From: an uncultured Prevotellaceae bacterium
Lineage (GTDB): Bacteria > Bacteroidota > Bacteroidia > Bacteroidales > Bacteroidaceae
NCBI GenBank assembly: GCA_902771785.1
Contig: CACXYH010000012.1
Location: 1-40,901 of the forward strand
Direction of reading: 5' to 3'
Length of the DNA: 40,901 nucleotides
The position numbers and the translations under genes are program-made. This document shows positions 7,635 through 15,703 of this stretch, piece by piece. The notes below the pieces were generated by a model, which had not been told where the DNA came from, made no database searches, and saw only the letters and a program-made list of their open reading frames with translations. Every line of letters begins with the position of its first letter. Position 1 is the stretch's first letter.

Positions 7635-10600
7635 CAAGTTTTTCATAGACCGTCCGATATTGTCGATGGCACTTGCCATAGTAATTATGCTGTTGGGTGT
7701 CGTCGGATTTGTGAATCTGCCCGTTGAGCAGTTCCCGGATATTGCGCCTCCTGTCGTAGAGGTGAGTGCCGACTATACCGGTGCCAGTGCCGATGCTGTT
7801 CAGAAGAGTGTCATTGTGCCTTTGGAGGAGGCTATCAATGGTATCGATGGTATCGACTATATCAGTTCTTCCTCCACCAATAGCGGCAGTGCCTCTATCT
7901 CCGTCGTATTTAAGTCGGGTATCGACCCTGATATAGCCGTAGTCATGGTGAAAAACCGCGTTGGCGAAATGGAAGGCATCTTGCCTCAGGAGGTGATTGA
8001 GACAGGTGTGCATGTAGAGAAAGAGCAACGGGCGTATTTGAAAATAATTGCCTTGGAATGTCCAGACAATCGCTATGACAACGACTTCATAACCAACTAT
8101 TTCAATATCAATATCAGTCCACGCCTGCAGCGTATCAAAGGCGTCAGCCAAGTACAGCTGTTGGGCAATGTCTATGCCATGCGTATCTGGATGGATCCCA
8201 AACGGATGGCCATGTATGACCTCTCACCAAGTGATATTGAGGAGGCACTGAACGCCCAGAATATTGAGGCTGCTATTGGTACTTTGGGAGAGGACTCGAA
8301 GAACACATTCCAATATACGCTGGTATATCGAGGGCGTCTGATTAATGAGGAGGAGTTTGGTAATATTGTCCTCAGATCACTACCTAGCGGTGGTGACCTG
8401 CTTCTGAGGGATGTAGCGCGTTGCGAACTCGGTACGGAGAATTATGCCAATGATGGCTGGGTGAACGGTCACAACGGCACGGTGGCCATTCTGACACAGG
8501 CTGCGGGTTCGAATGCCAGTCAGGTAAACCATGAGATTGACCGTCAGATGGAGCAAGTGAAGCACCAGTTGCCGCCAGGGTTGGAGTTCTGTGTGTTGCT
8601 TGATACCAACCATTTTCTCGATGCCTCAATGCATGAGGTTTACAAGACCCTCATTGAGGCCATCATCCTCGTGGTGCTCGTTGTGCTGCTCTTCATCCAG
8701 AGCGGCAGAGCCACGCTGATTCCCGCCACCAGCATCCTCGTGTCGCTCATCGGCACTTTCGCCTTCATCTACGTGGCTGGATTCTCTTTGAATCTCATTA
8801 CGCTGTTTGCTCTTATGCTGGTCATCGGAACGGTGGTCGATGATGCCATTGTGGTGGTTGAGGCCGTGCAGAGCCAGTTCGAGAAGGGTGAGCGCAGTGC
8901 CTATAAGGCTACTATAGGAGCAATGGGGAATATCGGTACTGCTGTCATTACCACCACCATTGTCTTTATGTGTGTATTCATTCCAACCTCCTTCATGAGT
9001 GGAGTGAGTGGCACCTATTATAAACAGTTCGGACTGACGATGGCTGTGGCCGTTGTCATCTCTACCATCAACGCCCTGACCCTCTCACCAGCCCTCTGTG
9101 CCCTGCTGATGAAAAATAATACTAACAAACATAAATTCTACACGGCTTTCAATACTGCTTTCGCCACAATCACTGAGAAGTATCTCTCTGCGTTGGCAGT
9201 CTTTATGCGACATAAGTGGATAGCCGCAGGCGTCACCGCTGTCGCCATCATTCTGGGTTGGGGCTTCCTGCGGATGATTCCTACAAGCCTGGTGCCTGAT
9301 GAAGATACTGGCAATGTGTTTGTTGATATTGCTACGCCGGCTGGTTCTACGCTGGAGCAGACAAAAAAGACGGTGCAGAAGGCTACCAAGGCCATCGAGG
9401 GTATCGAAGAAATAGAATCTGTGGCTTCAACGGCAGGTTGGAGCATTCTGGGTGGCGACGGTGCCAACACGGGCATCCTGATTATTAAGTTGAAACACTG
9501 GGATGAGCGATCGGACAGTGACCAGGAAATCGACGCCGTCATTGAGAAGATTGAGGAACGTGTTGACAGTATCAAGACTGCTACTATGTTCACCTACGCC
9601 ATGCCCACCGTTACCGGCTATGGCTTTTCCAGTGGTATTGAACTCAACATTCAGAATTTTGAAGGTGATTCCATCACGAAGGTAAAAGAGACCACTGACC
9701 GCTTTATTGCGGCATTAAGCGAACGTGAGGAGATTGGCGATGTATATTGTACCTATGAAGTCAACTATCCGCAGTACACCGTCTCTGTCAATGCATCAAT
9801 GTGTCAGCGCTATGATGTCGATCCCTCCAGCGTGTTGAGCTTGCTCAATGGCTATGTCGGCAGTAACTATGCCTCGCAGTTCAATGCCTTCGGTCGCCTC
9901 TACCACGTCATGCTGCAGGCTGATCCAGAGTTGCGTGCCGACAAGGATGACTTGAACAACATCTTTATCACGGGTGTACAAAAAGACTTCATCCCCATCA
10001 CCGAAGTTATTTCACTCAAGAAGAGTTACGGCGTGCAGTCACTGGACCGTTTCAACCTCTTCACCAGTATCGGTGTTCAGGTGGAGCCTGAGGACGGCTA
10101 CAGCTCAGGCGATGCTATCAAGGCCATAGAAGAGACGTCGCGGAAGGTACTTCCCCAAGGTTATGGCTATGAATTTACGGGCACTACCCGCGAAGAGGCC
10201 GAAACTTCCAACAATACCTTATGGATATTCGCGATTGTCATCATCTTCATCTATCTGGTACTCTGCTCGCTCTACGAAAGCCTGCTCATCCCGCTGGCCG
10301 TGCTGCTCAGTGTACCCTTCGGACTGGTGGGCAGTTGCGTCTTCGCACTCGCCTTTGAGATAGAGAACAATATCTACATGCAGATTGCCATCATCATGCT
10401 CGTAGGACTGCTGGCCAAGACGGCCATTCTGCTCACCGAGTATGCCAGCGAGCGCCGCATTCAGGGGCTGTCCATTCGCGAGGCAGCTCTTGATGCTGCG
10501 AAGGCGCGCCTGCGCCCCATCCTGATGACGGCCCTCACGCTGATTATCGGTCTGCTGCCCCTGGCCTTTGCCTCAGGAGCAGGAGCCATGGGCAACATAT

Positions 10601-12093
10601 CGCTCGGCCTATGCGTGATTGGAGGAATGACAGTCGGCACACTGGCCATTCTCTTCTTTGTGCCCCTGTTCTTTATGTTCTTCCAAAAGATTGAAGAAAA
10701 GCACCTGTCGCGGCGCATCAAGCCGACGGCTGGGATGCTTATTGTGCTCGTCAGCCTGTCGTTAGGGGGCTGCAAGACCTATTCCAACTACAAACCGCAA
10801 CAGGTGGAAACCGATAGCCTTGTGCGTCTCGACCTGCCACAGGCCAACCCCACAGATAGCGTTGCCCTGCAAGGCTGGCGCAACATGTTTACTGACCCCA
10901 GCCTCGTCACACTCATTGAGGAAGGACTGGCCAACAATAGCGACCTCAGCATTGCCAAGCTGCATGTTGATGCCGCCAAGGCAGAAATGAGGCAGGCTAC
11001 AGGAGCCCTGTTCCCCGAAGTCAGTCTGAATGGCGAAGGAGAGACCAGCAAAATGAAGGAAACAACCGAGAGCACCTTGACCTTCGGACCTGAGGTGAGC
11101 TGGGAGATAGACATCTTCGGCAAGATGCAGAACGCGCGCAAGGCAGCCGCTGCCTCGGTCGAGGAGCAACAAGCCTATGTACAGGCTGTGCAGGTAGAGC
11201 TCATTGCGACCATCGCTGCCACATACTATCAGCTGGAGATGCTCGATGCGCAGATGGGCGAGACGCGCGACATCATCAAGAGCTGGGAGGAGAGCATCCG
11301 TGCGCAGAAAGCCTTGATGGCTGTCGGCGAGGCCACCAGCGACGAGATAAGCCAGTCGGAGAGCAGCCTGCTGGAAGCTGAGATAAAGCTTGAAGAGCTG
11401 CAGAACCTGATGCTGCACACGGAGCATGCCCTCTGCACCCTATTGGGGCGCAAGAGCGGACACATCCTGCGTAACGACTTCCAGTCGTCTGTACAGGCAT
11501 TGAAGTCGGCAGACGGTATCCCCGTGCAGGCTCTGTCCACACGTCCAGACGTACGCCAGGCAGAAGCAGCCTTGAAAGCCGCATTCTATCTCACCAACGA
11601 AGCTCGTGCTGAACTCTACCCTTCCCTGACAATAGTCGGGCAGGCAGGATGGAACTATCAATCTGATGAAGACGGCTCGCTGTCAGGCTTGCTCACGAAG
11701 GCCATCGGCTCGCTCACCATGCCCATCTTCGCTCAAGGGCGACTAAGGGCAAGACTGAAGCAGGCCAAGATTGAGCAGGAAGAGGCGAATATTCATTTCC
11801 GGCAGACACTCATCGAGGCTTCACAGGAGGTGAACGACATCATGGCCGACCTGCACTATGCCCGAAAGGCCACCACGCAGAACGAACAGCGCATAGAGAA
11901 GCTCAACCACGTACTGCAGACTACCGAGACCCGTATGCGCTATGAAAGCGATGTCAACTTCCTCCAGGTGCTTATGGCCCGCCAGTCGCTCTTAGAGGCC
12001 CGGCTCTCATTGCTCGAGAACCGCTATCAGCAGGTAGATGCAAGCATTCGGCTCTTCAAGGCTCTCGGCGGACAAATACCTTCCGCAGAATAA
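7627..12093 (+). CDS. Fused RND efflux pump and outer-membrane channel lipoprotein
   Basis: This 1488-residue product joins two normally separate proteins. Residues 1 to about 1035 are an AcrB/MexB-type RND proton-drug antiporter: N-terminus MKSKFFIDRPI, the TM4 motif TVVDDAIVVVEAV with Asp405 and Asp406, and the TM10 motif GLLAKTAILLTEYA with Lys931. Residues from 1049 to the end are a complete NodT/OprM-type outer-membrane factor. The linker RRIKPTAGM followed by a hydrophobic run ending LSLGGC (Cys1049) is a good lipoprotein signal with lipobox. No stop codon separates the halves; the only internal Met nearby is at 1037. The start is TTG at 7627, because the frame is closed by TGA at 7612-7614 and no ATG lies between. 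Signal peptidase II could cut the product in two. The 3' end overlaps the convergent GtrA gene by 38 bases. Confidence 0.93.
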   Translation: MKSKFFIDRPILSMALAIVIMLLGVVGFVNLPVEQFPDIAPPVVEVSADYTGASADAVQKSVIVPLEEAINGIDGIDYISSSSTNSGSASISVVFKSGIDPDIAVVMVKNRVGEMEGILPQEVIETGVHVEKEQRAYLKIIALECPDNRYDNDFITNYFNINISPRLQRIKGVSQVQLLGNVYAMRIWMDPKRMAMYDLSPSDIEEALNAQNIEAAIGTLGEDSKNTFQYTLVYRGRLINEEEFGNIVLRSLPSGGDLLLRDVARCELGTENYANDGWVNGHNGTVAILTQAAGSNASQVNHEIDRQMEQVKHQLPPGLEFCVLLDTNHFLDASMHEVYKTLIEAIILVVLVVLLFIQSGRATLIPATSILVSLIGTFAFIYVAGFSLNLITLFALMLVIGTVVDDAIVVVEAVQSQFEKGERSAYKATIGAMGNIGTAVITTTIVFMCVFIPTSFMSGVSGTYYKQFGLTMAVAVVISTINALTLSPALCALLMKNNTNKHKFYTAFNTAFATITEKYLSALAVFMRHKWIAAGVTAVAIILGWGFLRMIPTSLVPDEDTGNVFVDIATPAGSTLEQTKKTVQKATKAIEGIEEIESVASTAGWSILGGDGANTGILIIKLKHWDERSDSDQEIDAVIEKIEERVDSIKTATMFTYAMPTVTGYGFSSGIELNIQNFEGDSITKVKETTDRFIAALSEREEIGDVYCTYEVNYPQYTVSVNASMCQRYDVDPSSVLSLLNGYVGSNYASQFNAFGRLYHVMLQADPELRADKDDLNNIFITGVQKDFIPITEVISLKKSYGVQSLDRFNLFTSIGVQVEPEDGYSSGDAIKAIEETSRKVLPQGYGYEFTGTTREEAETSNNTLWIFAIVIIFIYLVLCSLYESLLIPLAVLLSVPFGLVGSCVFALAFEIENNIYMQIAIIMLVGLLAKTAILLTEYASERRIQGLSIREAALDAAKARLRPILMTALTLIIGLLPLAFASGAGAMGNISLGLCVIGGMTVGTLAILFFVPLFFMFFQKIEEKHLSRRIKPTAGMLIVLVSLSLGGCKTYSNYKPQQVETDSLVRLDLPQANPTDSVALQGWRNMFTDPSLVTLIEEGLANNSDLSIAKLHVDAAKAEMRQATGALFPEVSLNGEGETSKMKETTESTLTFGPEVSWEIDIFGKMQNARKAAAASVEEQQAYVQAVQVELIATIAATYYQLEMLDAQMGETRDIIKSWEESIRAQKALMAVGEATSDEISQSESSLLEAEIKLEELQNLMLHTEHALCTLLGRKSGHILRNDFQSSVQALKSADGIPVQALSTRPDVRQAEAALKAAFYLTNEARAELYPSLTIVGQAGWNYQSDEDGSLSGLLTKAIGSLTMPIFAQGRLRARLKQAKIEQEEANIHFRQTLIEASQEVNDIMADLHYARKATTQNEQRIEKLNHVLQTTETRMRYESDVNFLQVLMARQSLLEARLSLLENRYQQVDASIRLFKALGGQIPSAE

Positions 12094-12436
12094 GGAAGTT
12101 GACGGGAACTACGACTACGAGTGTCAGCATGCCTGCCAGCCGCTCGTCAGTTCCCAGCCATATCAGAGCATTCAGCACGCCAATCTCCAACAGGTAATTC
12201 ACGATATGGCTGACCACAAACCCCGCCATATTTCGCCTGCTGGGCTGCTTCTTAAAGGTGAAGAAGGTGGTGAGCAGGTAGTTCAGGCACAGCGCTACAC
12301 CATAGCCTGCGGTGTAAGCAAGTGTAGCACTCACCCAGCGCAAGGCAAGAAGATAGGCACCATAGTGCACCAACGTAGACACGACGCCGGTAATGCCGAA
12401 ACGAACGATTCGCCCAAACTCTTGCCTATAGCTCAT
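12056..12436 (-). CDS. GtrA-family membrane protein
   Basis: This 126-residue protein has four hydrophobic segments and the GtrA-family pattern RFGITGVVSTLVHYGAY near the N-terminus, with F(V/T)F and KxFV motifs near the ends of helices. GtrA-type proteins are thought to help move polyprenyl-phosphate-linked sugars across the inner membrane. Its start overlaps the stop of the glycosyltransferase gene (ATGA, 12433-12436), so the two are translationally coupled. It is the last gene of a three-gene operon, and its 3' end overlaps the convergent pump gene. Confidence 0.88.
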   Translation of the reverse strand: MSYRQEFGRIVRFGITGVVSTLVHYGAYLLALRWVSATLAYTAGYGVALCLNYLLTTFFTFKKQPSRRNMAGFVVSHIVNYLLEIGVLNALIWLGTDERLAGMLTLVVVVPVNFLILRKVFVRREP

Positions 12437-13371
12437 AAGATTTCCTGAATATTGTAAAGAGGACGGCGCTTCACCTCAGTATATATCTTGCCAATATATA
12501 CCCCCGTAATGCCTACGCAGATGAGGATGAACCCGCCTACCGCCCAGACACTAAGGATGAGCGACGCCCAGCCCGAAACTGCTGTGCCAATCAGCAATGC
12601 ACGGAGCACATAAAGCCCAATACAGAAGCTGATGAAGAGGAATGCAATGCCGAGATAGATGATGCTGTAGAGGGGTTTTACGCTAAACGAGGTGATGCCG
12701 TCGAGTGCCAGATGCAACATCTTGCGGTGCGTGAACCTCGACGTTCCGGCCTGTCGCTCGCCAATCACATCGTCGACCGTGGCCGACGGCAAGCCTATCA
12801 TGGGGATAAGCCCGCGCAGGTATAGATTTCGCTCGCCATAGCCTTCCAGCATGCGCAAGGCCCGCCGGCTCATCAGACGGAAATCGGCATGGTTGAAGAC
12901 GCTTTCCACACCCATCGACGCCTGCAACTTGTAGAAAGCCTGAGCCGTCAGGCGCTTGATAAGCGGGTCGGCCTTTCGCGACACCTTCACACCATACACG
13001 ATGTCGTAGCCCTCCTGGAAATCCTTCACCATCTGCGGAATACACTCTATGTCGTCCTGAAGATCGGCATCAAGGGTAACGACCGCATCGGCCCACTCCA
13101 TGGCCGTCATCATGCCGGCCATGATGGCATTCTGATGGCCAACGTTCCTGGCCAGATTGATGCCGCGCACCTGAGGGTTCTGCCTATTCAGCGCTCGGAT
13201 AATGTCCCATGTGCTGTCGCTGCTGCCGTCGTTGACAAACACCATCATGCTGTCTGGCGAAATAAGGCCTTCGGCAGTCATGCGCTGGAAAAGCATCGTC
13301 ATCCGTTCTGCCGAATGGCGAAGCACCTCTTCTTCGTTATAACAAGGTGAAACCGTAGCAAGTGTAATCAT
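12433..13371 (-). CDS. Polyprenyl-phosphate glycosyltransferase, GT2 (GtrB/ArnC/DPM1-like)
   Basis: This 312-residue protein has an N-terminal GT-A domain with SPCYNEEE (8-15), VNDGSSDST (about 47-55) and the metal-binding LDADLQDD (about 99-106). Two C-terminal membrane segments follow (about 230-285), as in GtrB and ArnC. Such enzymes transfer a sugar from a nucleotide donor to undecaprenyl phosphate on the cytoplasmic face. Both ends overlap neighbours by four bases (ATGA): the deacetylase upstream and GtrA downstream. Which sugar is transferred cannot be read from the sequence. The neighbouring deacetylase suggests an N-acetylated or N-formylated sugar, parallel to ArnC/ArnD. Confidence 0.9.
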   Translation of the reverse strand: MITLATVSPCYNEEEVLRHSAERMTMLFQRMTAEGLISPDSMMVFVNDGSSDSTWDIIRALNRQNPQVRGINLARNVGHQNAIMAGMMTAMEWADAVVTLDADLQDDIECIPQMVKDFQEGYDIVYGVKVSRKADPLIKRLTAQAFYKLQASMGVESVFNHADFRLMSRRALRMLEGYGERNLYLRGLIPMIGLPSATVDDVIGERQAGTSRFTHRKMLHLALDGITSFSVKPLYSIIYLGIAFLFISFCIGLYVLRALLIGTAVSGWASLILSVWAVGGFILICVGITGVYIGKIYTEVKRRPLYNIQEIL

Positions 13372-14144
13372 TGATGTAAGTCTGCAAATTCGTTATAGGT
13401 GATAAACTCGTACCGACGCTCCTTCAGCATCCTGATCAGGCTGTCCAGACGCTGCACCATCTGCCGGCCACTATTATTCCTGATAATGAAGGGCATGCGG
13501 AATTCAGGATGCTCTTTCAAGTCATAGAACTCCCAAGGGTGAAAATAAGTTGCGAAGTAGCCATCGCGCCTTAGCGTGCATCGCACCATCCAGTGATACA
13601 GCACCTCTGGCAGATTGTGTAACGACAGCCAGAACAGCGGGAAGCGAAGCCACGGCGTCACCGAGGCGGGTATTTGCATCACGCCGTCTTCCACAAACCA
13701 GGTGCGAGGAGCCGTCAGATGCATGTACCGACCTGGTATGAACGCAGGGTTGAGCGATGAGTTGTAGCGATAGCCGGCCCGCTTGATTTCCGATTCTACC
13801 ACAGGAAACATACGAGGCTGACGGTAACCATTGACCGTGCGGCCGGCAACACGCTCGACAATCTCCTTCGAACGCGCGAAATCCGTCTCTTTCGGCTGCC
13901 AATGGTCTACTCCGTGGCAGGCCACCTCATGCCCTTCGTCCACGATGCGGCGTACCATCTCAGGAGCATGCTCGGCAAAGTTGCCCGTACAGAAGAAAGT
14001 AGCACGAACGCCGTTTGTCTTCAGCACGTCGAGTATGCGGCGGGTACCTTCGACGCTTACCTTCATACCCTCTTCCAGCGTGAAGTCCACTCCATGCTCA
14101 CGGGGTACGTCAAACTCTTCTGTATCAAAACTCAGTAGTATCAT
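13368..14144 (-). CDS. Polysaccharide deacetylase (NodB/CE4 fold)
   Basis: The product is about 258 residues and cytoplasmic in appearance, with no signal peptide. The NodB motifs are in order: SFDTEEFD (metal/catalytic Asp), ACHGVDHW (the HxxxH metal motif), RQPRMFP and YFHPWEF (the late His motif). ArnD-type deformylases and related deacetylases act on polyprenyl-linked sugars, which fits its place as first gene of an operon with a polyprenyl-phosphate glycosyltransferase and GtrA. The frame also opens with TTG at 14147, but the ATG at 14144 (MILLSFDTEEF) is the natural start. The gene ends with an ATGA overlap with the glycosyltransferase. Confidence 0.88.
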   Translation of the reverse strand: MILLSFDTEEFDVPREHGVDFTLEEGMKVSVEGTRRILDVLKTNGVRATFFCTGNFAEHAPEMVRRIVDEGHEVACHGVDHWQPKETDFARSKEIVERVAGRTVNGYRQPRMFPVVESEIKRAGYRYNSSLNPAFIPGRYMHLTAPRTWFVEDGVMQIPASVTPWLRFPLFWLSLHNLPEVLYHWMVRCTLRRDGYFATYFHPWEFYDLKEHPEFRMPFIIRNNSGRQMVQRLDSLIRMLKERRYEFITYNEFADLHQ

Positions 14145-14166
14145 CAATCACTTCATGACTTCTCGG

Positions 14167-14174
14167 CAAAGGTA
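14167..14174 (-). promoter_or_regulatory. Promoter of the deacetylase-GT2-GtrA operon
   Basis: TACCTTTG on the minus strand is the -7 box, 23 bases upstream of the ATG at 14144. A minus-strand TTTG at 14200-14197 stands 22 bases upstream as a possible -33 element. Confidence 0.75.
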
Positions 14175-14220
14175 CGAAAAAAAAATGAGAGAAAAGCAAA
14201 AGATGTAAATAATTTTGGAC

Positions 14221-14330
14221 AACCGGCACCAGGAGGCTCACGAACCGGCACCTCGAGCCCCACGAACCGGCACCTCGAGCCCCACGAACCGGCACCTCGA
14301 GCCCTTCGAGGCGGAGCCTGCAGATTCACG
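14221..14330 (+). repeat. 22-bp tandem array, third unit type
   Basis: Units beginning AACCGGCACC start at 14221, 14243, 14265 and 14287, an exact 22-bp period. A decayed fifth unit (AGGCGGAGCC) starts at 14309. The inner units contain CTCGAG. The array lies immediately before copy B of the composite repeat and has no counterpart at copy A. Confidence 0.9.
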
Positions 14331-14342
14331 GCACGAATCGCC

Positions 14343-14502
14343 CCGATTCAGCCGACTAATCCAACCGATTCAGCCGACTAATCCAACCGATTCACGGCAC
14401 TAATCTATCCGATTCACGGAGCCAAAGCGCCTTTGAGCTTGCTCATAGCGCCTTTGAACCACCTCATAGCGCCCCTGAGCCACCCTCAGAGCGCCTCTTT
14501 GC
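14343..14502 (+). repeat. Composite tandem repeat, copy B
   Basis: CCGATTCA units start at 14343, 14365, 14387 and 14409 (22-bp period). AGCGCC units start at 14426, 14447, 14468 and 14490 (21, 21 and 22). Every interval equals the corresponding interval in copy A at 158-317, so the two are collinear without indels, at roughly 84% identity by hand count. It lies between the deacetylase operon promoter and the promoter of the small gene at 14828. Confidence 0.92.
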
Positions 14503-14622
14503 CCCCCCAAAAAATGCAACGCAGCAAAAACGCACGCCAGAGAAACGCAGTATTGCACGAGCCTTTCACTTCCTGGCCTGCAGAAAAATCACGAATCGCT
14601 TGCGAGATTGCATATCTTTTTG

Positions 14623-14630
14623 TAATTTTG
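14623..14630 (+). promoter_or_regulatory. Promoter -7 box for the small orphan gene
   Basis: TAATTTTG matches the -7 consensus. A TTG at 14600-14602 stands 20 bases upstream as the -33 element. The next start codon is nearly 200 bases downstream at 14828, so the transcript would have an unusually long leader. Confidence 0.7.
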
Positions 14631-14664
14631 CAACCGAAACATCAAGAGCAGTCATCTTCGGATG

Positions 14665-14724
14665 GACTCGCCAACCGAGCGAACAGCGAGCGCAAAGCCA
14701 AACAAGTTTGAGCTTTGCCGAGTC
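14665..14724 (+). ncRNA. Structured 5' leader (nested inverted repeats) upstream of the small gene
   Basis: An outer stem pairs GACTCG (14665-14670) with CGAGTC (14719-14724). Directly inside its right arm an inner stem pairs GCAAAGCCAAAC (14692-14703) with GTTTGAGCTTTGC (14706-14718), with one bulged A and a very short loop. The stretch lies in the presumed transcribed leader of the gene at 14828. A cis-regulatory or sRNA role is inference; I do not recognise a known RNA family. Confidence 0.45.
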
Positions 14725-14827
14725 GAGAGAGAGGAAGAGCGTCAGCTCAACCGAGCAAAGCATAGAGCCACGGTGGCCAAGGTACGATGTGGAAGTAACC
14801 ATTTTATTAACTTCAAAAATTAAAAGT

Positions 14828-15100
14828 ATGCTAAATTCTATTTACGACATTTACTACATTAAGTACGCCCTGCTGTTCACAGACATGCAGGTTTCCGAGC
14901 TGACCTCCATTTTCAACTGCCAGGCGATGACCACAGCCTGGACGAGCATGCGTGCCTACCACGATAAAGCCCTCATCGACGAGTTTCTCCGGCGAGGTAT
15001 TGACGCCAGCGTCATCTACGACGGCAAAACCATCTCCTACACCCAGCCCATCCGCTACGACAAGGATAGCAACAAGCTTGTCCCCATAGATATTTTCTAG
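14828..15100 (+). CDS. Small protein of unknown function (90 residues)
   Basis: The frame extends upstream to 14600, but that part reads through the structured leader, so the ATG at 14828 (MLNSIYDIYYIKYALL) is preferred. The product is 90 residues, soluble, with no signal peptide. The N-terminus is rich in Tyr and Ile, and an Ala/Thr/Met helix-like stretch is followed by VIYDGKTISYTQPIRYD. It has its own promoter at 14623-14630, a leader of about 190 bases and a strong terminator immediately after the stop. It therefore looks like a real monocistronic gene. I do not recognise its family. Confidence 0.6.
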   Translation: MLNSIYDIYYIKYALLFTDMQVSELTSIFNCQAMTTAWTSMRAYHDKALIDEFLRRGIDASVIYDGKTISYTQPIRYDKDSNKLVPIDIF

Positions 15101-15116
15101 TATCTCCTACACATAA

Positions 15117-15164
15117 AAAACTCCGCCTCTGCAGTCTGCTCTTTGCAAAGGCGGAGTTTTTTTT
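15117..15164. terminator. Bidirectional rho-independent terminator
   Basis: AACTCCGCCT (15119-15128) pairs with AGGCGGAGTT (15149-15158). It is flanked by an A-run on the left and an 8-T run on the right, so it can serve the small gene on the plus strand and the exonuclease gene on the minus strand. Confidence 0.9.
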
Positions 15165-15182
15165 CATAACGACGGTTATACT

Positions 15183-15674
15183 CTACAATATCTCTCTTGC
15201 AATCCAGGCGCAGGCTTCGGCATCGGCCAGGGCGTGGTGGTGGTTTTCCAAGCGATAGCCACACTCGGCTGCTACGGTGTGCAGCTGATGGTCGGGCAAA
15301 TAGCGGAAAGCACGCCGGGAGGCGGCAAGGGTGTCGTAGAACTCATAGTCGGGATAGTCCATCTGATAGACGCGGAACACGGCCTTCAGGCAGCCTTCGT
15401 CAAAGGGCTTGTTGTGGGCAACGAGGGGCAAGCCTTCAATAAGCGGCTCTATCTGGGCCCACACCTTGGGGAATACCGGCGCATCGTCGGTGTCCTGCTG
15501 GCAGAGGCCATGAACCCGGCTGCACCAGTAGTTGTAATAGTTCGGTTCGGGCTGAATGAGGGAATAGAACGAGTCGGCCAGCTCACCATTACGAACGATG
15601 ACGACGCCAACGGAACACACCGATGAGCGCTCATTGTTGGCCGTTTCGAAGTCGATGGCTGCAAAATTCTCCAT
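15183..15674 (-). CDS. DEDDh 3'-5' exonuclease (DnaQ/epsilon-like)
   Basis: This 163-residue protein is a single exonuclease domain. ExoI appears as AAIDFETANNE (Asp and Glu metal ligands), ExoII as VAHNKPFDEGCL, and ExoIII as HHALADAEACA (His and Asp). The family includes the proofreading epsilon subunit and short-fragment nucleases; the substrate here is not determined. The frame opens further upstream at 15713, but the promoter box at 15692-15699 lies inside that extension, so the ATG at 15674 (MENFAAIDFE) is chosen. It follows the SpoIIE-type gene but has its own promoter immediately after that gene's stop. Confidence 0.9.
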   Translation of the reverse strand: MENFAAIDFETANNERSSVCSVGVVIVRNGELADSFYSLIQPEPNYYNYWCSRVHGLCQQDTDDAPVFPKVWAQIEPLIEGLPLVAHNKPFDEGCLKAVFRVYQMDYPDYEFYDTLAASRRAFRYLPDHQLHTVAAECGYRLENHHHALADAEACAWIAREIL

Positions 15675-15691
15675 CCTGTTTCCTCTATGTG

Positions 15692-15699
15692 CAAAGGTA
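15692..15699 (-). promoter_or_regulatory. Promoter -7 box for the exonuclease gene
   Basis: TACCTTTG on the minus strand lies 17 bases before the ATG at 15674 and just past the stop codon of the upstream gene (15704-15706). It fixes the exonuclease start. Confidence 0.7.
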
Positions 15700-15703
15700 A
15701 CCT

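Noticed and set aside
10640-10800. RND-channel fusion as a sequencing frameshift or missed stop
   Set aside because: A single-base error would have to shift frame exactly into the channel signal peptide. The frame runs unbroken through the linker, with both halves intact, so a real in-frame fusion is more likely. Resequencing would settle it.
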